From SCSIO-59966 sp046566185 (GTDB taxonomy: Bacteria; Actinomycetota; Actinomycetes; Actinomycetales; SCSIO-59966), in the NCBI GenBank assembly GCA_046566185.1, contig JBKHXE010000038.1, forward strand, positions 1 through 34,451: 34,451 nucleotides of DNA. The letters are read 5' to 3'. This document shows, piece by piece, positions 15,256 to 23,660 of the stretch (position 1 is the stretch's first letter; every line of letters starts with the position of its first letter). The notes beneath the pieces were generated by a model that saw only the letters and a list, made by a program, of their open reading frames with translations, was not told the origin of the DNA and searched no databases. The position numbers were made by a program, and so were the translations under genes.

Positions 15256-16397
15256 GGCTGCCGCCGCTCGTCGAGCCCGGGCCACCGCTGGACCCGCAGC
15301 AGGTCCTGCGCTACTCGCGGCACGTCCTGCTCCCGGCGATCGGCGAGCTGGGGCAGCGTCGGCTCGCGGGCGCCCGGGTCCTCGTCATCGGCGCCGGGGG
15401 GCTGGGGTCACCCGCCGTCACGTACCTGGCGGCCGCCGGGGTCGGCACCATCGGCGTGGTGGACGACGACGTCGTCGACACCTCGAACCTCCAGCGGCAG
15501 GTGCTGCACGGCACGGACGACGTCGGCAGGCCCAAGGTCGACAGCGCGGTGGACGCCGCCCGGCGCATCAACCCGCTCGTCCGCGTCGTCCCGCACCGGC
15601 TGCGGCTGACCGCCGACAACGCGCTGGAGGTGCTGCGCGGCTACGACCTCGTGCTCGACGGCGCCGACAACTTCGCCACCCGTTACCTCGTCTCGGACGC
15701 CTGCGAGGTCCTCGGGCTCCCGGAGGTGTGGGGCTCGGTGTTCCGCTTCGACGCGCAGGTGAGCGTCTTCTGGGGCGCCCACGGCCCGACCTACCGGCAC
15801 CTGTTCCCCGAGCCGCCCCCGCCCGGGGCCGTGCCCTCCTGCGCCGAGGGCGGCGTCCTCGGGGCCATGGTGGGCGCCGTCGGCTCGGTGATGGCCACCG
15901 AGGCGGTCAAGCTCGTCACCGGCGCCGGGGAGCCGCTGATCGGGCGGCTGCTCGTGCTCGACGCCCTGTCGATGACGTGGCGCACGCTCACCGTGCGCCG
16001 CGACCCGGAGGCGCCGCCCGTGACCGAGATCGTCGACATGACGGAGGTCTGCGAACCGCCCCCGCCGGCCGTGAGCGCCGTGTCGGCGCGCGAGCTGGCG
16101 CGGTGGCTGGACGACGAGGGGCGGCCCGTCCACCTCGTCGACGTGCGCGGTGCCGACGAGGCGGCGCTGGTGTCGATCCCCGGGTCGGTCCTGCACCCGC
16201 TGCCGCAGATCCTGTCGGGCGAGGCGGTCGCCGAGCTGCCCGACGACCGCCGGATCGTCGTCTACTGCAAGTCCGGCGCCCGGTCGGCCCAGGCGTGCAG
16301 GGCGCTGCGAGACAAGGGTTTCGGCGACGTGGTCAACCTCGACGGGGGCGTGCTGGCGTGGGTGCGGGACGTCGACCCGTCGTTGCCGACGTACTGA
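15252..16397 (+). CDS. moeZ: MoeZ/MoeB adenylyltransferase-sulfurtransferase
   Basis: A 381-residue fusion of an E1-like adenylyltransferase domain (about 1-250) and a C-terminal rhodanese domain (about 280-381). It activates the C-terminal Gly-Gly of ubiquitin-like carriers (MoaD2, CysO) with ATP and hands on sulfur for molybdopterin and cysteine synthesis, as shown for the mycobacterial enzyme. Visible features are the ATP-binding GAGGLG at 47-52, SNLQRQVLHG, DGADNFATR, and PSCAEGGVLG with a conserved Cys. The rhodanese active site is VVYCKSGAR with Cys339. The CxxC zinc pair of E. coli MoeB is absent (YRHLFPEP where MoeB has Cys). GTG 15252 overlaps the upstream stop; GTG 15240 would add four residues. 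Confidence 0.92.
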   Translation: MRLPPLVEPGPPLDPQQVLRYSRHVLLPAIGELGQRRLAGARVLVIGAGGLGSPAVTYLAAAGVGTIGVVDDDVVDTSNLQRQVLHGTDDVGRPKVDSAVDAARRINPLVRVVPHRLRLTADNALEVLRGYDLVLDGADNFATRYLVSDACEVLGLPEVWGSVFRFDAQVSVFWGAHGPTYRHLFPEPPPPGAVPSCAEGGVLGAMVGAVGSVMATEAVKLVTGAGEPLIGRLLVLDALSMTWRTLTVRRDPEAPPVTEIVDMTEVCEPPPPAVSAVSARELARWLDDEGRPVHLVDVRGADEAALVSIPGSVLHPLPQILSGEAVAELPDDRRIVVYCKSGARSAQACRALRDKGFGDVVNLDGGVLAWVRDVDPSLPTY

Positions 16398-16405
16398 CCG
16401 CCCCG

Positions 16406-17125
16406 TCAGCGGCCACTGACGCTCACGGCGCCCACCGACGCCACCGCGGTCACCCGCCGCGGGGACTGCGGGTCGGTGCGCACGTCGACGCTCGCCTCGC
16501 CGACGTCCGCCCGGGCCTCCACCGCGTACGGCTCGCCGTCGAGGGGCAGCACCACCTCGACGGGACCGACCTCGGCGGTGGCCCGCACGTCGTCCGGCAC
16601 TGACTCGAACGTCACCCGTGCAAGCCCCACCTCGACGTGGGCCTCGACCCGGGAGGACCGCAGGTCGGTCAGCCGGACGTCGCCGGCGTCGGCCCGGGCG
16701 ACCACGTCGCCGTCGATCCCGTCGACCGTCACGCGGCCGGCGGTGGCGCGGACCTCCACGTCCACGCCGTCCGGCACGCCGATCCGGTAGCCGGCGTCGC
16801 AGCGCGCGAAGCCGATCGTCGGCCCGCACCGGGAGGTCAGGACGAGCGTCGACCCGTCCTGGCGGCGCTCGGCCTCCGGCGTGGCCCACGTGCCCTCGGC
16901 CGTCAGCCGCACCGAGACCCGCCCGTCGTCGGCCGGCTCGACGACCACCTCGCCGGCCTCCACCGAGACGAGCACCCGGTCCACCCCGGCGACGCTGAAC
17001 GTCTCGTCGGCGGTGGTGCGGGCGAAGCTCGTCGCGACACCCAGCGCGAGGGCGAGGACCAGCAGCGTGGACACCGCGACGCCCAGGACGCGGAGGGCGG
17101 CGACCGCCGGTGGGGGAGTGCTCAC
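16406..17125 (-). CDS. DUF4097-type beta-repeat envelope protein
   Basis: A 239-residue protein with one N-terminal transmembrane segment (about 12-34) and then an extracytoplasmic domain of repeated short beta strands. Recurring patterns such as VRATAGRVTVDGIDGDVVARADAGDVRL and ARADVGEASVDVRT fit the DUF4097 parallel beta-helix-like family, which includes LiaX/YvlB-type stress proteins; only the general fold is inferred. Its GTG overlaps the response-regulator stop as GTGA (17122-17125). It is the last gene of the kinase, regulator and DUF4097 operon and may be a sensor accessory or output of envelope stress. Confidence 0.85.
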   Translation of the reverse strand: MSTPPPAVAALRVLGVAVSTLLVLALALGVATSFARTTADETFSVAGVDRVLVSVEAGEVVVEPADDGRVSVRLTAEGTWATPEAERRQDGSTLVLTSRCGPTIGFARCDAGYRIGVPDGVDVEVRATAGRVTVDGIDGDVVARADAGDVRLTDLRSSRVEAHVEVGLARVTFESVPDDVRATAEVGPVEVVLPLDGEPYAVEARADVGEASVDVRTDPQSPRRVTAVASVGAVSVSGR

Positions 17126-17805
17126 GGGTTCCTCCCGGCGGCGTGCTCGAGGTAGCGCAGGACGGCCAGCACCCGGCGGTGGTCCCCCTCGGCGGGCGGC
17201 AGGTCGAGCTTCGCGAAGATGTTGGAGACGTGCTTCTCGACCGCCCCCTCGGTGACGACCAGGGCGGCGGCGATCGCCGTGTTGGACCGGCCCTCGGCCA
17301 TCAGCTGCAGGACGTCGGTCTCCCGCGGGGTCAGCCGCTCCAGCGGGTCCCGGCGTCGGGCCCGGCTGAGCAGCTGCGAGATCACCTCGGGGTCCAGCGC
17401 GGTGCCGCCCGCCGCCACCCGGCGCAGCGCCTCGACGAACTCCCCCACGTCGGCCACCCGGTCCTTGAGCAGGTAGCCGACACCGCGGGTGCTGCCGGCC
17501 ACCAGGTCGGTGGCGTAGTTCTCCTCGACGTACTGGGACAGCACGAGCACCGCGACGTCCGGGAACTGCTCCCGCACGACCAGGGCGGCGCGCACCCCCT
17601 CGTCGGTGAAGGTCGGTGGCATCCGGACGTCGACGACCACGAGGTCGGGCCGGTGTCCGGCGACGGACCGCAGGAAGGTCTCGGCGTCGGCGCAGGCGTC
17701 GACGACGTCGAAGCCGGCTCCCTCGAGCAGCCGCACGATGCCCTCGCGCAGCAGCACGGAGTCCTCCGCGATCACGACGCGCAGGCGGGGGTCGGGGGTG
17801 GTCAT
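17122..17805 (-). CDS. NarL/LuxR-family response regulator
   Basis: A 227-residue two-component regulator. The receiver domain (about 8-130) has the acidic pair EDS at 14-16, the phospho-acceptor Asp59 in VVVDVRMPP, and the conserved Lys in YLLKDR near 110. The LuxR-type helix-turn-helix covers about 160-222 with LTPRETDVLQLMAEGRSN and VEKHVSNIFAKL. ATG 17805 is chosen because GAGAGG precedes it and it overlaps the kinase stop as ATGA (17802-17805). The partner is certainly the upstream kinase. Targets are unknown; the co-transcribed DUF4097 gene suggests envelope stress. Confidence 0.93.
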   Translation of the reverse strand: MTTPDPRLRVVIAEDSVLLREGIVRLLEGAGFDVVDACADAETFLRSVAGHRPDLVVVDVRMPPTFTDEGVRAALVVREQFPDVAVLVLSQYVEENYATDLVAGSTRGVGYLLKDRVADVGEFVEALRRVAAGGTALDPEVISQLLSRARRRDPLERLTPRETDVLQLMAEGRSNTAIAAALVVTEGAVEKHVSNIFAKLDLPPAEGDHRRVLAVLRYLEHAAGRNP

Positions 17806-19115
17806 GCTGGCCTCTCGGGGGTCGGGGCGAAGGGGACGCCGGCGGACGGCGTCCACGGCAGGTCGACGGTCAGGACGGTGGGGCCGCCGGGCGGCGAGCT
17901 GACGTGGAGGCGCCCGTCGACGGCCGCGACGCGGTCCCGCAGCCCGGGCAGGCCCGTGCCCGGGCCGACGACGGCGCCGCCGCGGCCGTCGTCCGTGACC
18001 TCGAGCCGTAGGCCGTGGTCGGCGGACGTCACGCGCACCGAGGCGCTGCGCGCCTGCGCGTGCTTGGCGACGTTGGTGAGGGCCTCGGAGACGCAGAAGT
18101 AGGCGATGGCCTCGATGGTCGGCGCGGGACGGCGCGGCAGGTCGACCGTGACGCCCACCGGCACCGGGCTGCGTGCGGCGAGCGCGGACAGCGCCGCGTC
18201 GAGCCCACGGTCGGTGAGTACCGGTGGGTGGATGCCGCGGGCCACCTGGCGCATCTCGGTGATGGCCTCCTTGGCCGAGGCGTGGGCCTTGTCGAGCAGC
18301 GCGCGCGCCGCGACCGGGTCGTCGGCCAGCTGCTCGCGGGCCATCCCGAGCTCCATCGCGATGGCCACGAGCCGCTGCTGCGGCCCGTCGTGCAGGTCCC
18401 GCTCGATGCGCCGTCGCTCGAGCTCGACGGAGTCGACCGCGCGCTCGCGGGACTCGGTGAGGGTCTCCACGCGGCGGGACAGGCGCTCGACCTGCTCACG
18501 CTCGCCGGCCCCGAGCAGGCCGCGCACCAGGGCGACGTCCACCCTGACCAGCACGGCCGAGGCGACCGGCACGACGAGCAGCAGGATCACGAGCCCGGCG
18601 GCCGCCAGCCACGGTGCGTCGGTGGTCGGCAGCTGGGCGCCGAAGGGCAGGTCGACCCGGTCCTCCGGCAGGCGCCAGCCGTACAGCGGCAACGTGGCCA
18701 GGGCCAGCCCGACGGCCAGCCCGGCGGCCACCGTCGTCCCGGCGACGAACCCCCACAGCGTGACGAGCAGCAGGTAGAGCAGGGACTTCCACGGGCGGGC
18801 GTTGAACAGCAGGCGCTGCAGGGCGTTCGCGGGCGGCGGCGGTCCGGGCGGCGCCGGGACGGCGACACCGGTGAAGGCCTCCAGCCGCGCCCGTTCCACG
18901 AACGACAGGCCGAACGCGACGAGCCCGACGACGGCGAGCACCAGGAGGCCGAGGCCGGCGACGAGGACGAGCGCGATGCCGACCACGGCGGTGACGAGCA
19001 CGCCCAGGTACAGCCAGGCGACGACGGAGTCGGTGACGAGCTGGGTGACGGCGCCCCAGGCGCGCAGGTAACGGTGCCCGCGTCGGGGGGTGGACGTCGC
19101 GACGGTCGTGCTCAC
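17802..19115 (-). CDS. Membrane sensor histidine kinase (HisKA_3)
   Basis: A 437-residue kinase. The N-terminal half holds about four transmembrane segments (near 33-50, 52-72, 113-145 and 168-195) in the layout of the actinobacterial 'putative sensor' domain, with a Pro-rich loop PPGPPPPAN near 90. A coiled region leads to the HisKA_3 box ELERRRIERDLHDGPQQRLV with phospho-acceptor His242. The HATPase domain shows the N box SEALTNVAKHAQA near 335 and the G box VTDDGRGG with GTGLPGLRDRV. GTG 19115 is preceded by TACGGT with a 6-nt gap, so the operon mRNA is probably leaderless. The stimulus is unknown. The next two genes overlap by 4 nt each. Confidence 0.92.
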   Translation of the reverse strand: MSTTVATSTPRRGHRYLRAWGAVTQLVTDSVVAWLYLGVLVTAVVGIALVLVAGLGLLVLAVVGLVAFGLSFVERARLEAFTGVAVPAPPGPPPPANALQRLLFNARPWKSLLYLLLVTLWGFVAGTTVAAGLAVGLALATLPLYGWRLPEDRVDLPFGAQLPTTDAPWLAAAGLVILLLVVPVASAVLVRVDVALVRGLLGAGEREQVERLSRRVETLTESRERAVDSVELERRRIERDLHDGPQQRLVAIAMELGMAREQLADDPVAARALLDKAHASAKEAITEMRQVARGIHPPVLTDRGLDAALSALAARSPVPVGVTVDLPRRPAPTIEAIAYFCVSEALTNVAKHAQARSASVRVTSADHGLRLEVTDDGRGGAVVGPGTGLPGLRDRVAAVDGRLHVSSPPGGPTVLTVDLPWTPSAGVPFAPTPERPA

Positions 19116-19121
19116 GGGCTC

Positions 19122-19127
19122 ACCGTA
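19122..19127 (-). promoter_or_regulatory. -10 box TACGGT of the kinase/regulator/DUF4097 operon
   Basis: On the minus strand TACGGT is followed by GAGCCC and then GTG 19115, a 6-nt gap typical of leaderless actinobacterial genes. Confidence 0.45.
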
Positions 19128-19200
19128 GGAGCGCGGGGGTCCCCGGCGTGATCCGGACGGCTGGCGACTCCGGCGGGGGGCTGTCCCCCGGCCGACCGCG

Positions 19201-19560
19201 TCAGGCGGGCGGCCCGCACGCCTCGTCGAGCCGCTGGACGGCGTCCGCCGGGGCGCTCTGGCCGGCGTCCACGATCTCGCGGACGGGGTCGAGCACCTCG
19301 GCGTCCACACCCGCCGCGTCGGCCGCGTCGACCAGGCCGCGCAGTGCGGTGATGTCCGAGGAGCTGATGTTCGCGTCCTCGACCACCTGGCACAGCTGCT
19401 CGCGCAGGGCGTCCGCCGCCGCGGCGCTCGCCGACCCGGCAGCCTGGGAGGCGAGGCCCTCGGCCTGCTCGCGGACGGCGTCCTCGGAGCAGCCGGCGGC
19501 CAGCAGCCCGGCGGCGAGCAGCGTCGGGACCAGGGCCAGGGTGCGCAGACGGGAGGTCAC
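19201..19560 (-). CDS. Small lipoprotein, function unknown
   Basis: A 119-residue exported protein. A basic N-terminus, hydrophobic segment and lipobox LAAGC with Cys24 predict a lipoprotein on the outer face of the membrane. The mature part is helical, Ala/Asp/Glu-rich and has two further cysteines (LCQVV and EACGPP) that could form a disulfide. I do not recognise a family. GTG 19560 starts right before the signal; GTG 19578 would add six residues. It lies 85 nt upstream of the kinase gene on the same strand, so co-transcription is possible, though the kinase has its own -10 box. It is divergent from idi. Confidence 0.68.
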   Translation of the reverse strand: MTSRLRTLALVPTLLAAGLLAAGCSEDAVREQAEGLASQAAGSASAAAADALREQLCQVVEDANISSSDITALRGLVDAADAAGVDAEVLDPVREIVDAGQSAPADAVQRLDEACGPPA

Positions 19561-19621
19561 CCGCCGATTGTGGCGCACACGATCATGCCAGCGTCAGAGG
19601 CCGAACGACCGGTTCACCGCC

Positions 19622-19627
19622 TAGGGT
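19622..19627 (+). promoter_or_regulatory. -10 box TAGGGT of the idi-adnAB operon
   Basis: TAGGGT is followed by 6 nt and GTG 19634 with no Shine-Dalgarno. It would drive the whole overlapping chain idi, alkyltransferase-like, adnA and adnB as a leaderless mRNA. Confidence 0.5.
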
Positions 19628-19633
19628 GCCTGC

Positions 19634-20179
19634 GTGAGCGTGACGACCGCACGCGAGCAGGTCGTGCTGCTCGACGACGCCCGCCGCCCCGTGGGGGTCG
19701 CGGACAAGGCGACGGTGCACACCCGCGAGACCCCCCTGCACCTCGCGTTCTCCTGCTACGTGCTGGACGGCGCGGGCCGGCTGCTCCTCACGCGGCGCGC
19801 GCTGTCCAAGCTGACCTGGCCGGGCGTGTGGACCAACTCCGCCTGCGGCCACCCCGCTCCGGGGGAGCCGCTCGGCGACGCCGTGCACCGGCGGGTCGGC
19901 CAGGAGCTGGGACTGACCCTGGCCGACGTCCGGGAGGTGCTGCCGGACTTCGCCTACCGGGCCGTCGACGCCGGCGGGATCGTCGAGAACGAGGTGTGCC
20001 CGGTGTTCGTTGCGCGCGCGGCGGGCGACCCGGTGGTCGAGCCCGACGAGGTCGCCGAGTGGGCGTGGGCCGACCCGGCCGCGGTCGTGCGGACGGCGGC
20101 CGGCACGCCCTGGCTGCTGAGCCCGTGGAGCGTGCTGCAGCTGGCCGAGCTGGACGCCGCGGGGCACCTGGGGCGGTGA
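19634..20179 (+). CDS. idi: Isopentenyl-diphosphate delta-isomerase, type 1
   Basis: A 181-residue metal-dependent Nudix-fold isomerase that interconverts IPP and DMAPP for isoprenoid synthesis. The catalytic Cys71 lies in TNSACGHP and the acidic pair Glu118/Glu120 in IVENEVCPVF. His29 and His36 are the likely metal ligands. Length is normal for type 1 Idi. GTG 19634 is preceded by TAGGGT at 6 nt, giving a leaderless start. The stop overlaps the next gene's GTG as GTGA, which is odd because the three downstream genes are for DNA repair. The organism probably makes IPP by the MEP pathway, where Idi balances the two isomers. Confidence 0.93.
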   Translation: MSVTTAREQVVLLDDARRPVGVADKATVHTRETPLHLAFSCYVLDGAGRLLLTRRALSKLTWPGVWTNSACGHPAPGEPLGDAVHRRVGQELGLTLADVREVLPDFAYRAVDAGGIVENEVCPVFVARAAGDPVVEPDEVAEWAWADPAAVVRTAAGTPWLLSPWSVLQLAELDAAGHLGR

Positions 20180-20508
20180 CCGGCGAGGCCCTGCCCGCGT
20201 TCGCCGCCGACGTCCTCGAGGTCGTGGAGTCGATCCCGCCGGGGCGGGTGCTCAGCTACGGGGACGTCGCCGAGCTCGTCGGGGAGGGCGGCCCACGGTC
20301 GGTGGGGCGGGTGATGTCCCGGTACGGCGGAGGCGTGCCGTGGTGGCGGGTGCTGCGGGCCGACGGCACGGTGGTCCCGCCCCTGGTCGACGCCGCGGTC
20401 GAGCGGTACCGCCAGGAGGGGACGCCGCTGCGCGCGGACGGCCGCCGGGTCGACATGTCCCTCGCCCGGTGGGACGGCCGTTCGGCGACCGCTGTCGGCG
20501 GCCTGTGA
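20176..20508 (+). CDS. Alkyltransferase-like (ATL) protein of the MGMT family
   Basis: A 110-residue protein with the DNA-binding helix-turn-helix and pocket of O6-alkylguanine-DNA alkyltransferase: PPGRVLSYGDVAELVG at 21-36, RSVGRVMSRYGGGVPWWRV at 41-59. The active-site motif PCHRV is PWWRV here (Trp56 for the acceptor Cys, Trp57 for His), so it cannot accept an alkyl group. ATL proteins bind alkylated guanine, flip it and channel the lesion to nucleotide-excision repair; this role is by family. It starts at GTG 20176, overlapping the idi stop by 4 nt, and its stop TGA shares one base with the adnA ATG (TGATG). Its position fits Rv3204. Confidence 0.88.
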   Translation: MTGEALPAFAADVLEVVESIPPGRVLSYGDVAELVGEGGPRSVGRVMSRYGGGVPWWRVLRADGTVVPPLVDAAVERYRQEGTPLRADGRRVDMSLARWDGRSATAVGGL

Positions 20509-23500
20509 TGGGATCCGTGGCCATGTCGTCGGTGCCCCGGCTCGTGCGCCGCGCCGCGCCCGGCGCGGCGCCGGTGGCCCTCGACGACGACCAGCGACGG
20601 GTCGTGGAGGCGCGGCGCGGGAGCGGCCCCCTCGTCGTCCTCGGCGCCCCCGGCACCGGCCGGACGACGACGCTCGTCGAGGCGGTGGCGGCGCGCGTGG
20701 ACCGCGACGGCGTCGACCCCGAGCGGGTGCTGCTGCTCGCCCCGACCCGCCGAGCGGCGGCCACGCTGCGCGACAGCGTCACCGCCCGCCTGGCCCGCAC
20801 GGTGCGCGAGCCGCTGGCCCGCACCCCGCACTCGTTCGCCTTCGCCCTGCTGCACCGGGTGGCCGTGGACGCCGGGGAGCCGGCGCCGCGGCTGCTGTCC
20901 GGCCCGGAGCAGGACCGCATCCTGGCCGAGCTGCTGGCCGGGCACGCGGCGGGGGAGGGCAGGCCGCCGGCGTGGCCCGCCGACGTGCTGCCGGCCCTGG
21001 GGCTGAGGGGGTTCCGCGACGAGCTGCGCGACGTGCTGATGCGCGCGCTCGAGCGGGGCCTGACACCGCGGGACCTGGCGGCCGTCGGGCGGCGGCAGAG
21101 GCGGCCCGAGTGGGTCGCGGCGGCGGCGGTGCTCGCGGAGTACCTCGACGTGACCGCGCTGGCCGCACCCGGCGCCTTCGACCCGGCCGCCATCGTCGAC
21201 ACCGCGGTGGCCCGGCTGGAGGCGGACGACGAGCTGCGGGCGCGCGAGGGGGCCCGCTGGCAGCTGGTCGCCGTCGACGACCACCACGAGTCCACCGAGG
21301 CCACCGCGCGCCTGCTCGACCTGCTGGCCGCCGGCGGTACCGACCTCGTGCTGCTCGGCGACCCGGACGCCACGACGCAGTCCTTCCGCGGCGGTGAGCC
21401 GCGGCTGGTCGCCCAGGCGGCCGAGAGGTACCGGCGCGCCGACGGGGCGCCCGCGCCGGTCGTCGTCCTCGGCACGCGCTGGCGTTCGGGGGCCGGCCTC
21501 TGCTCGGCCGCGGAGCGCGTCGCGGCGGGGATCGGGGTCTCCGGCACCGCCGTCCACCGGCGTCCGGCGCCGGCCCCCGACGCGGCACCGGGCTCGGCCG
21601 AGAGCCACGTGCTGCGCTCGGCGACCCAGGAGGCCGCCTTCGTCGCGCAGACCCTGCGCGCCGAGCGCCTGTTCGCGGGCACGCCGTGGGGCCGGATGGC
21701 CGTGGTCGTGCGAGGAGCAGGACGCACCGGCGCGCTGCGCCGGGGCCTCGCCGCGGCCGGGGTGCCGGTCGCCGTGCCCGCCGCCGAGGTTCCGGTGCGC
21801 GACGAGCCGGCCGTGCTGCCGCTGCGCACGGCGCTGCGGGTCGTGCTCGACCCCGCGGCCCTGGACGCCGACACCGCCGTGGCCCTGGTCACCTCCCCGC
21901 TGGGCGGCGCCGACGCGCTCGGGCTGCGCCGGCTGCGGCAGGCGCTGCGGGCCGAGGAGCGCGCCGGCGGCCGCGGGCGGGCCAGCGACGAGCTCCTCGT
22001 GGAGGCGCTCGCCGACCCGGCGCGCGTGGTGTCCCTGCCGCCGGCCGTCGCCGAGCCCGCGCGCCGCGCCGCGCAGGTGCTGGCGGCCGGGCGGGCCGCC
22101 GCCCAGGCCACGGACGCCACGGCCGAGACCGTCCTGTGGGCGCTGTGGTCGGCGAGCGGGCTGGCCGAGCCCTGGCGCCGACGGGCCCTGGCCGGCGGGG
22201 TCGACGGGGCACGGGCCGACCGCGACCTGGACGCCGTGGTGGCCCTCTTCGACGCTGCCGCCCGCTTCGTCGACCGGCTGCCGCAGAGCGGGCCGCGCGA
22301 GTTCCTCGAGCACCTCGACGCGCAGGACGTGCCCGCCGACACGCTCGCCGAGCGCGCCCCGGACGACGACGCCGTCTGGCTGGTGACCCCGCAGGGCGCG
22401 GCGGGCCGCGAGTGGGACGTCGTCGTGGTCGCGGGGCTGCAGGACGGCGTGTGGCCCGACACCCGGCTGCGGGGGTCGCTGCTCGGGGCGCCCGACCTCG
22501 TCGACCTCCTGTCGGGCCGCGGTACCGGCGACCGGGCCGCCGCGCAGCGGCAGGTGCTGGACGACGAGCGCCGACTGCTGCACGTCGCGGTCACCCGCGC
22601 GCGGCGTCGCGTCGTGGCCACCGCGGTCCGCGACGAGGACGAGCGGCCGTCGGCCTTCCTCGACCTCGTCGACCCGCCCCCGCCGGACGTCGACGAGCGC
22701 CCGTTCACCACGGTGCCCCGGGCGGTGTCGCTGCCCGCGCTCGTGGCGGAGCTGCGGCAGGTGGTGCTCACGAGCGGTGCGGACCGCCGGTCGGAGGCGG
22801 CGGCGCAGCTGGCCCGGCTCGCGGCCGCGGAGGTGCCCGGGGCGCACCCGCGCGACTGGTACGGGGCGCTGCCGCTGTCGGACGCCGGACCGCTGCGCGA
22901 GCCCGACGAGCCGGTGACCGTGTCGCCGTCCCGCGTCGAGGCGTTCACCCGCTGCGGGCTGCGCTGGCTGCTCGAGACGTCCGGCGGCACGACCGGCGAC
23001 TCCACCGCGCAGGGTGTCGGGTCGCTGGTGCACGAGGTCGCCGCGGAGCTGCCCGAGGCGGACGCCGACACCCTCGTCGCCCGGCTCGACGAGCGCTGGC
23101 CGTCGCTGGGGCTGCCCACCGGCTGGGTGGGCGAGCGCAGCCGCGCCAAGGCGCACCGGATGCTCCGCCGGTACGCCGAGTACGCCGCCCGCCGCGACCG
23201 CGAGCTGGTCGCCGTCGAGACACCGGTCACCGCGCAGGTCGGGCGGGCCGTCGTCACGGGGCGCGTCGACCGGCTCGAGCGCGACGAGCACGGCCGGCTC
23301 GTCGTCGTCGACCTCAAGACGGGCGGCAGCGCGCCGCCCGACGCCGACGTGGCGCAGAACCCGCAGCTGGGGGTGTACCAGGTCGCCCTCTCGGTGGGAG
23401 CGGATGAGGGCGGCGCGCCGGCCGAGCCGGGCGGGGCGGTGCTCGTGCAGCTCGGCACGTCGCACGCGACGCTCAAGGTGCAGCAGCAGCCGGCGCTGCC

Positions 23501-23660
23501 CGACGCCGACGACCCGGCGTGGGCCGCGACGCTGCTCGCGGAGGCGGCCGACGGCATGGCCGCCGCCGACTTCACGGCGAGGCAGCACGACCTGTGCCGG
23601 GTGTGCCCGGTGCAGCGCTCCTGCCCCCTGCAGGCCCGGGGCCGGCAGGTGGGGTCGTGA
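20508..23660 (+). CDS. adnA: AdnA: helicase-nuclease subunit with degenerate motor
   Basis: A 1050-residue UvrD-like superfamily 1 motor fused to a C-terminal RecB-type nuclease, the A subunit of the AdnAB double-strand-break resection machine. Length matches the mycobacterial protein. The Walker A is GAPGTGRTTT, with Arg52 in place of the catalytic Lys, and motif II is VDDHHES (257-262) instead of DEYQDT, so this motor is probably not a working ATPase. The nuclease motif is intact: Asp921 in GRVDR, Asp935 and Lys937 in VVDLKTGG. Cys816, 1030, 1033 and 1039 form the iron-sulfur staple pattern of AddB-like nucleases. ATG 20508 overlaps the upstream stop; ATG 20523 is an alternative. The stop overlaps the adnB start by 4 nt. 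Confidence 0.92.
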   Translation: MGSVAMSSVPRLVRRAAPGAAPVALDDDQRRVVEARRGSGPLVVLGAPGTGRTTTLVEAVAARVDRDGVDPERVLLLAPTRRAAATLRDSVTARLARTVREPLARTPHSFAFALLHRVAVDAGEPAPRLLSGPEQDRILAELLAGHAAGEGRPPAWPADVLPALGLRGFRDELRDVLMRALERGLTPRDLAAVGRRQRRPEWVAAAAVLAEYLDVTALAAPGAFDPAAIVDTAVARLEADDELRAREGARWQLVAVDDHHESTEATARLLDLLAAGGTDLVLLGDPDATTQSFRGGEPRLVAQAAERYRRADGAPAPVVVLGTRWRSGAGLCSAAERVAAGIGVSGTAVHRRPAPAPDAAPGSAESHVLRSATQEAAFVAQTLRAERLFAGTPWGRMAVVVRGAGRTGALRRGLAAAGVPVAVPAAEVPVRDEPAVLPLRTALRVVLDPAALDADTAVALVTSPLGGADALGLRRLRQALRAEERAGGRGRASDELLVEALADPARVVSLPPAVAEPARRAAQVLAAGRAAAQATDATAETVLWALWSASGLAEPWRRRALAGGVDGARADRDLDAVVALFDAAARFVDRLPQSGPREFLEHLDAQDVPADTLAERAPDDDAVWLVTPQGAAGREWDVVVVAGLQDGVWPDTRLRGSLLGAPDLVDLLSGRGTGDRAAAQRQVLDDERRLLHVAVTRARRRVVATAVRDEDERPSAFLDLVDPPPPDVDERPFTTVPRAVSLPALVAELRQVVLTSGADRRSEAAAQLARLAAAEVPGAHPRDWYGALPLSDAGPLREPDEPVTVSPSRVEAFTRCGLRWLLETSGGTTGDSTAQGVGSLVHEVAAELPEADADTLVARLDERWPSLGLPTGWVGERSRAKAHRMLRRYAEYAARRDRELVAVETPVTAQVGRAVVTGRVDRLERDEHGRLVVVDLKTGGSAPPDADVAQNPQLGVYQVALSVGADEGGAPAEPGGAVLVQLGTSHATLKVQQQPALPDADDPAWAATLLAEAADGMAAADFTARQHDLCRVCPVQRSCPLQARGRQVGS

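Noticed and set aside
20176..20508. An active O6-methylguanine-DNA methyltransferase
   Set aside because: The acceptor Cys motif PCHR is absent (PWWR), so it is alkyltransferase-like and not a repair methyltransferase.
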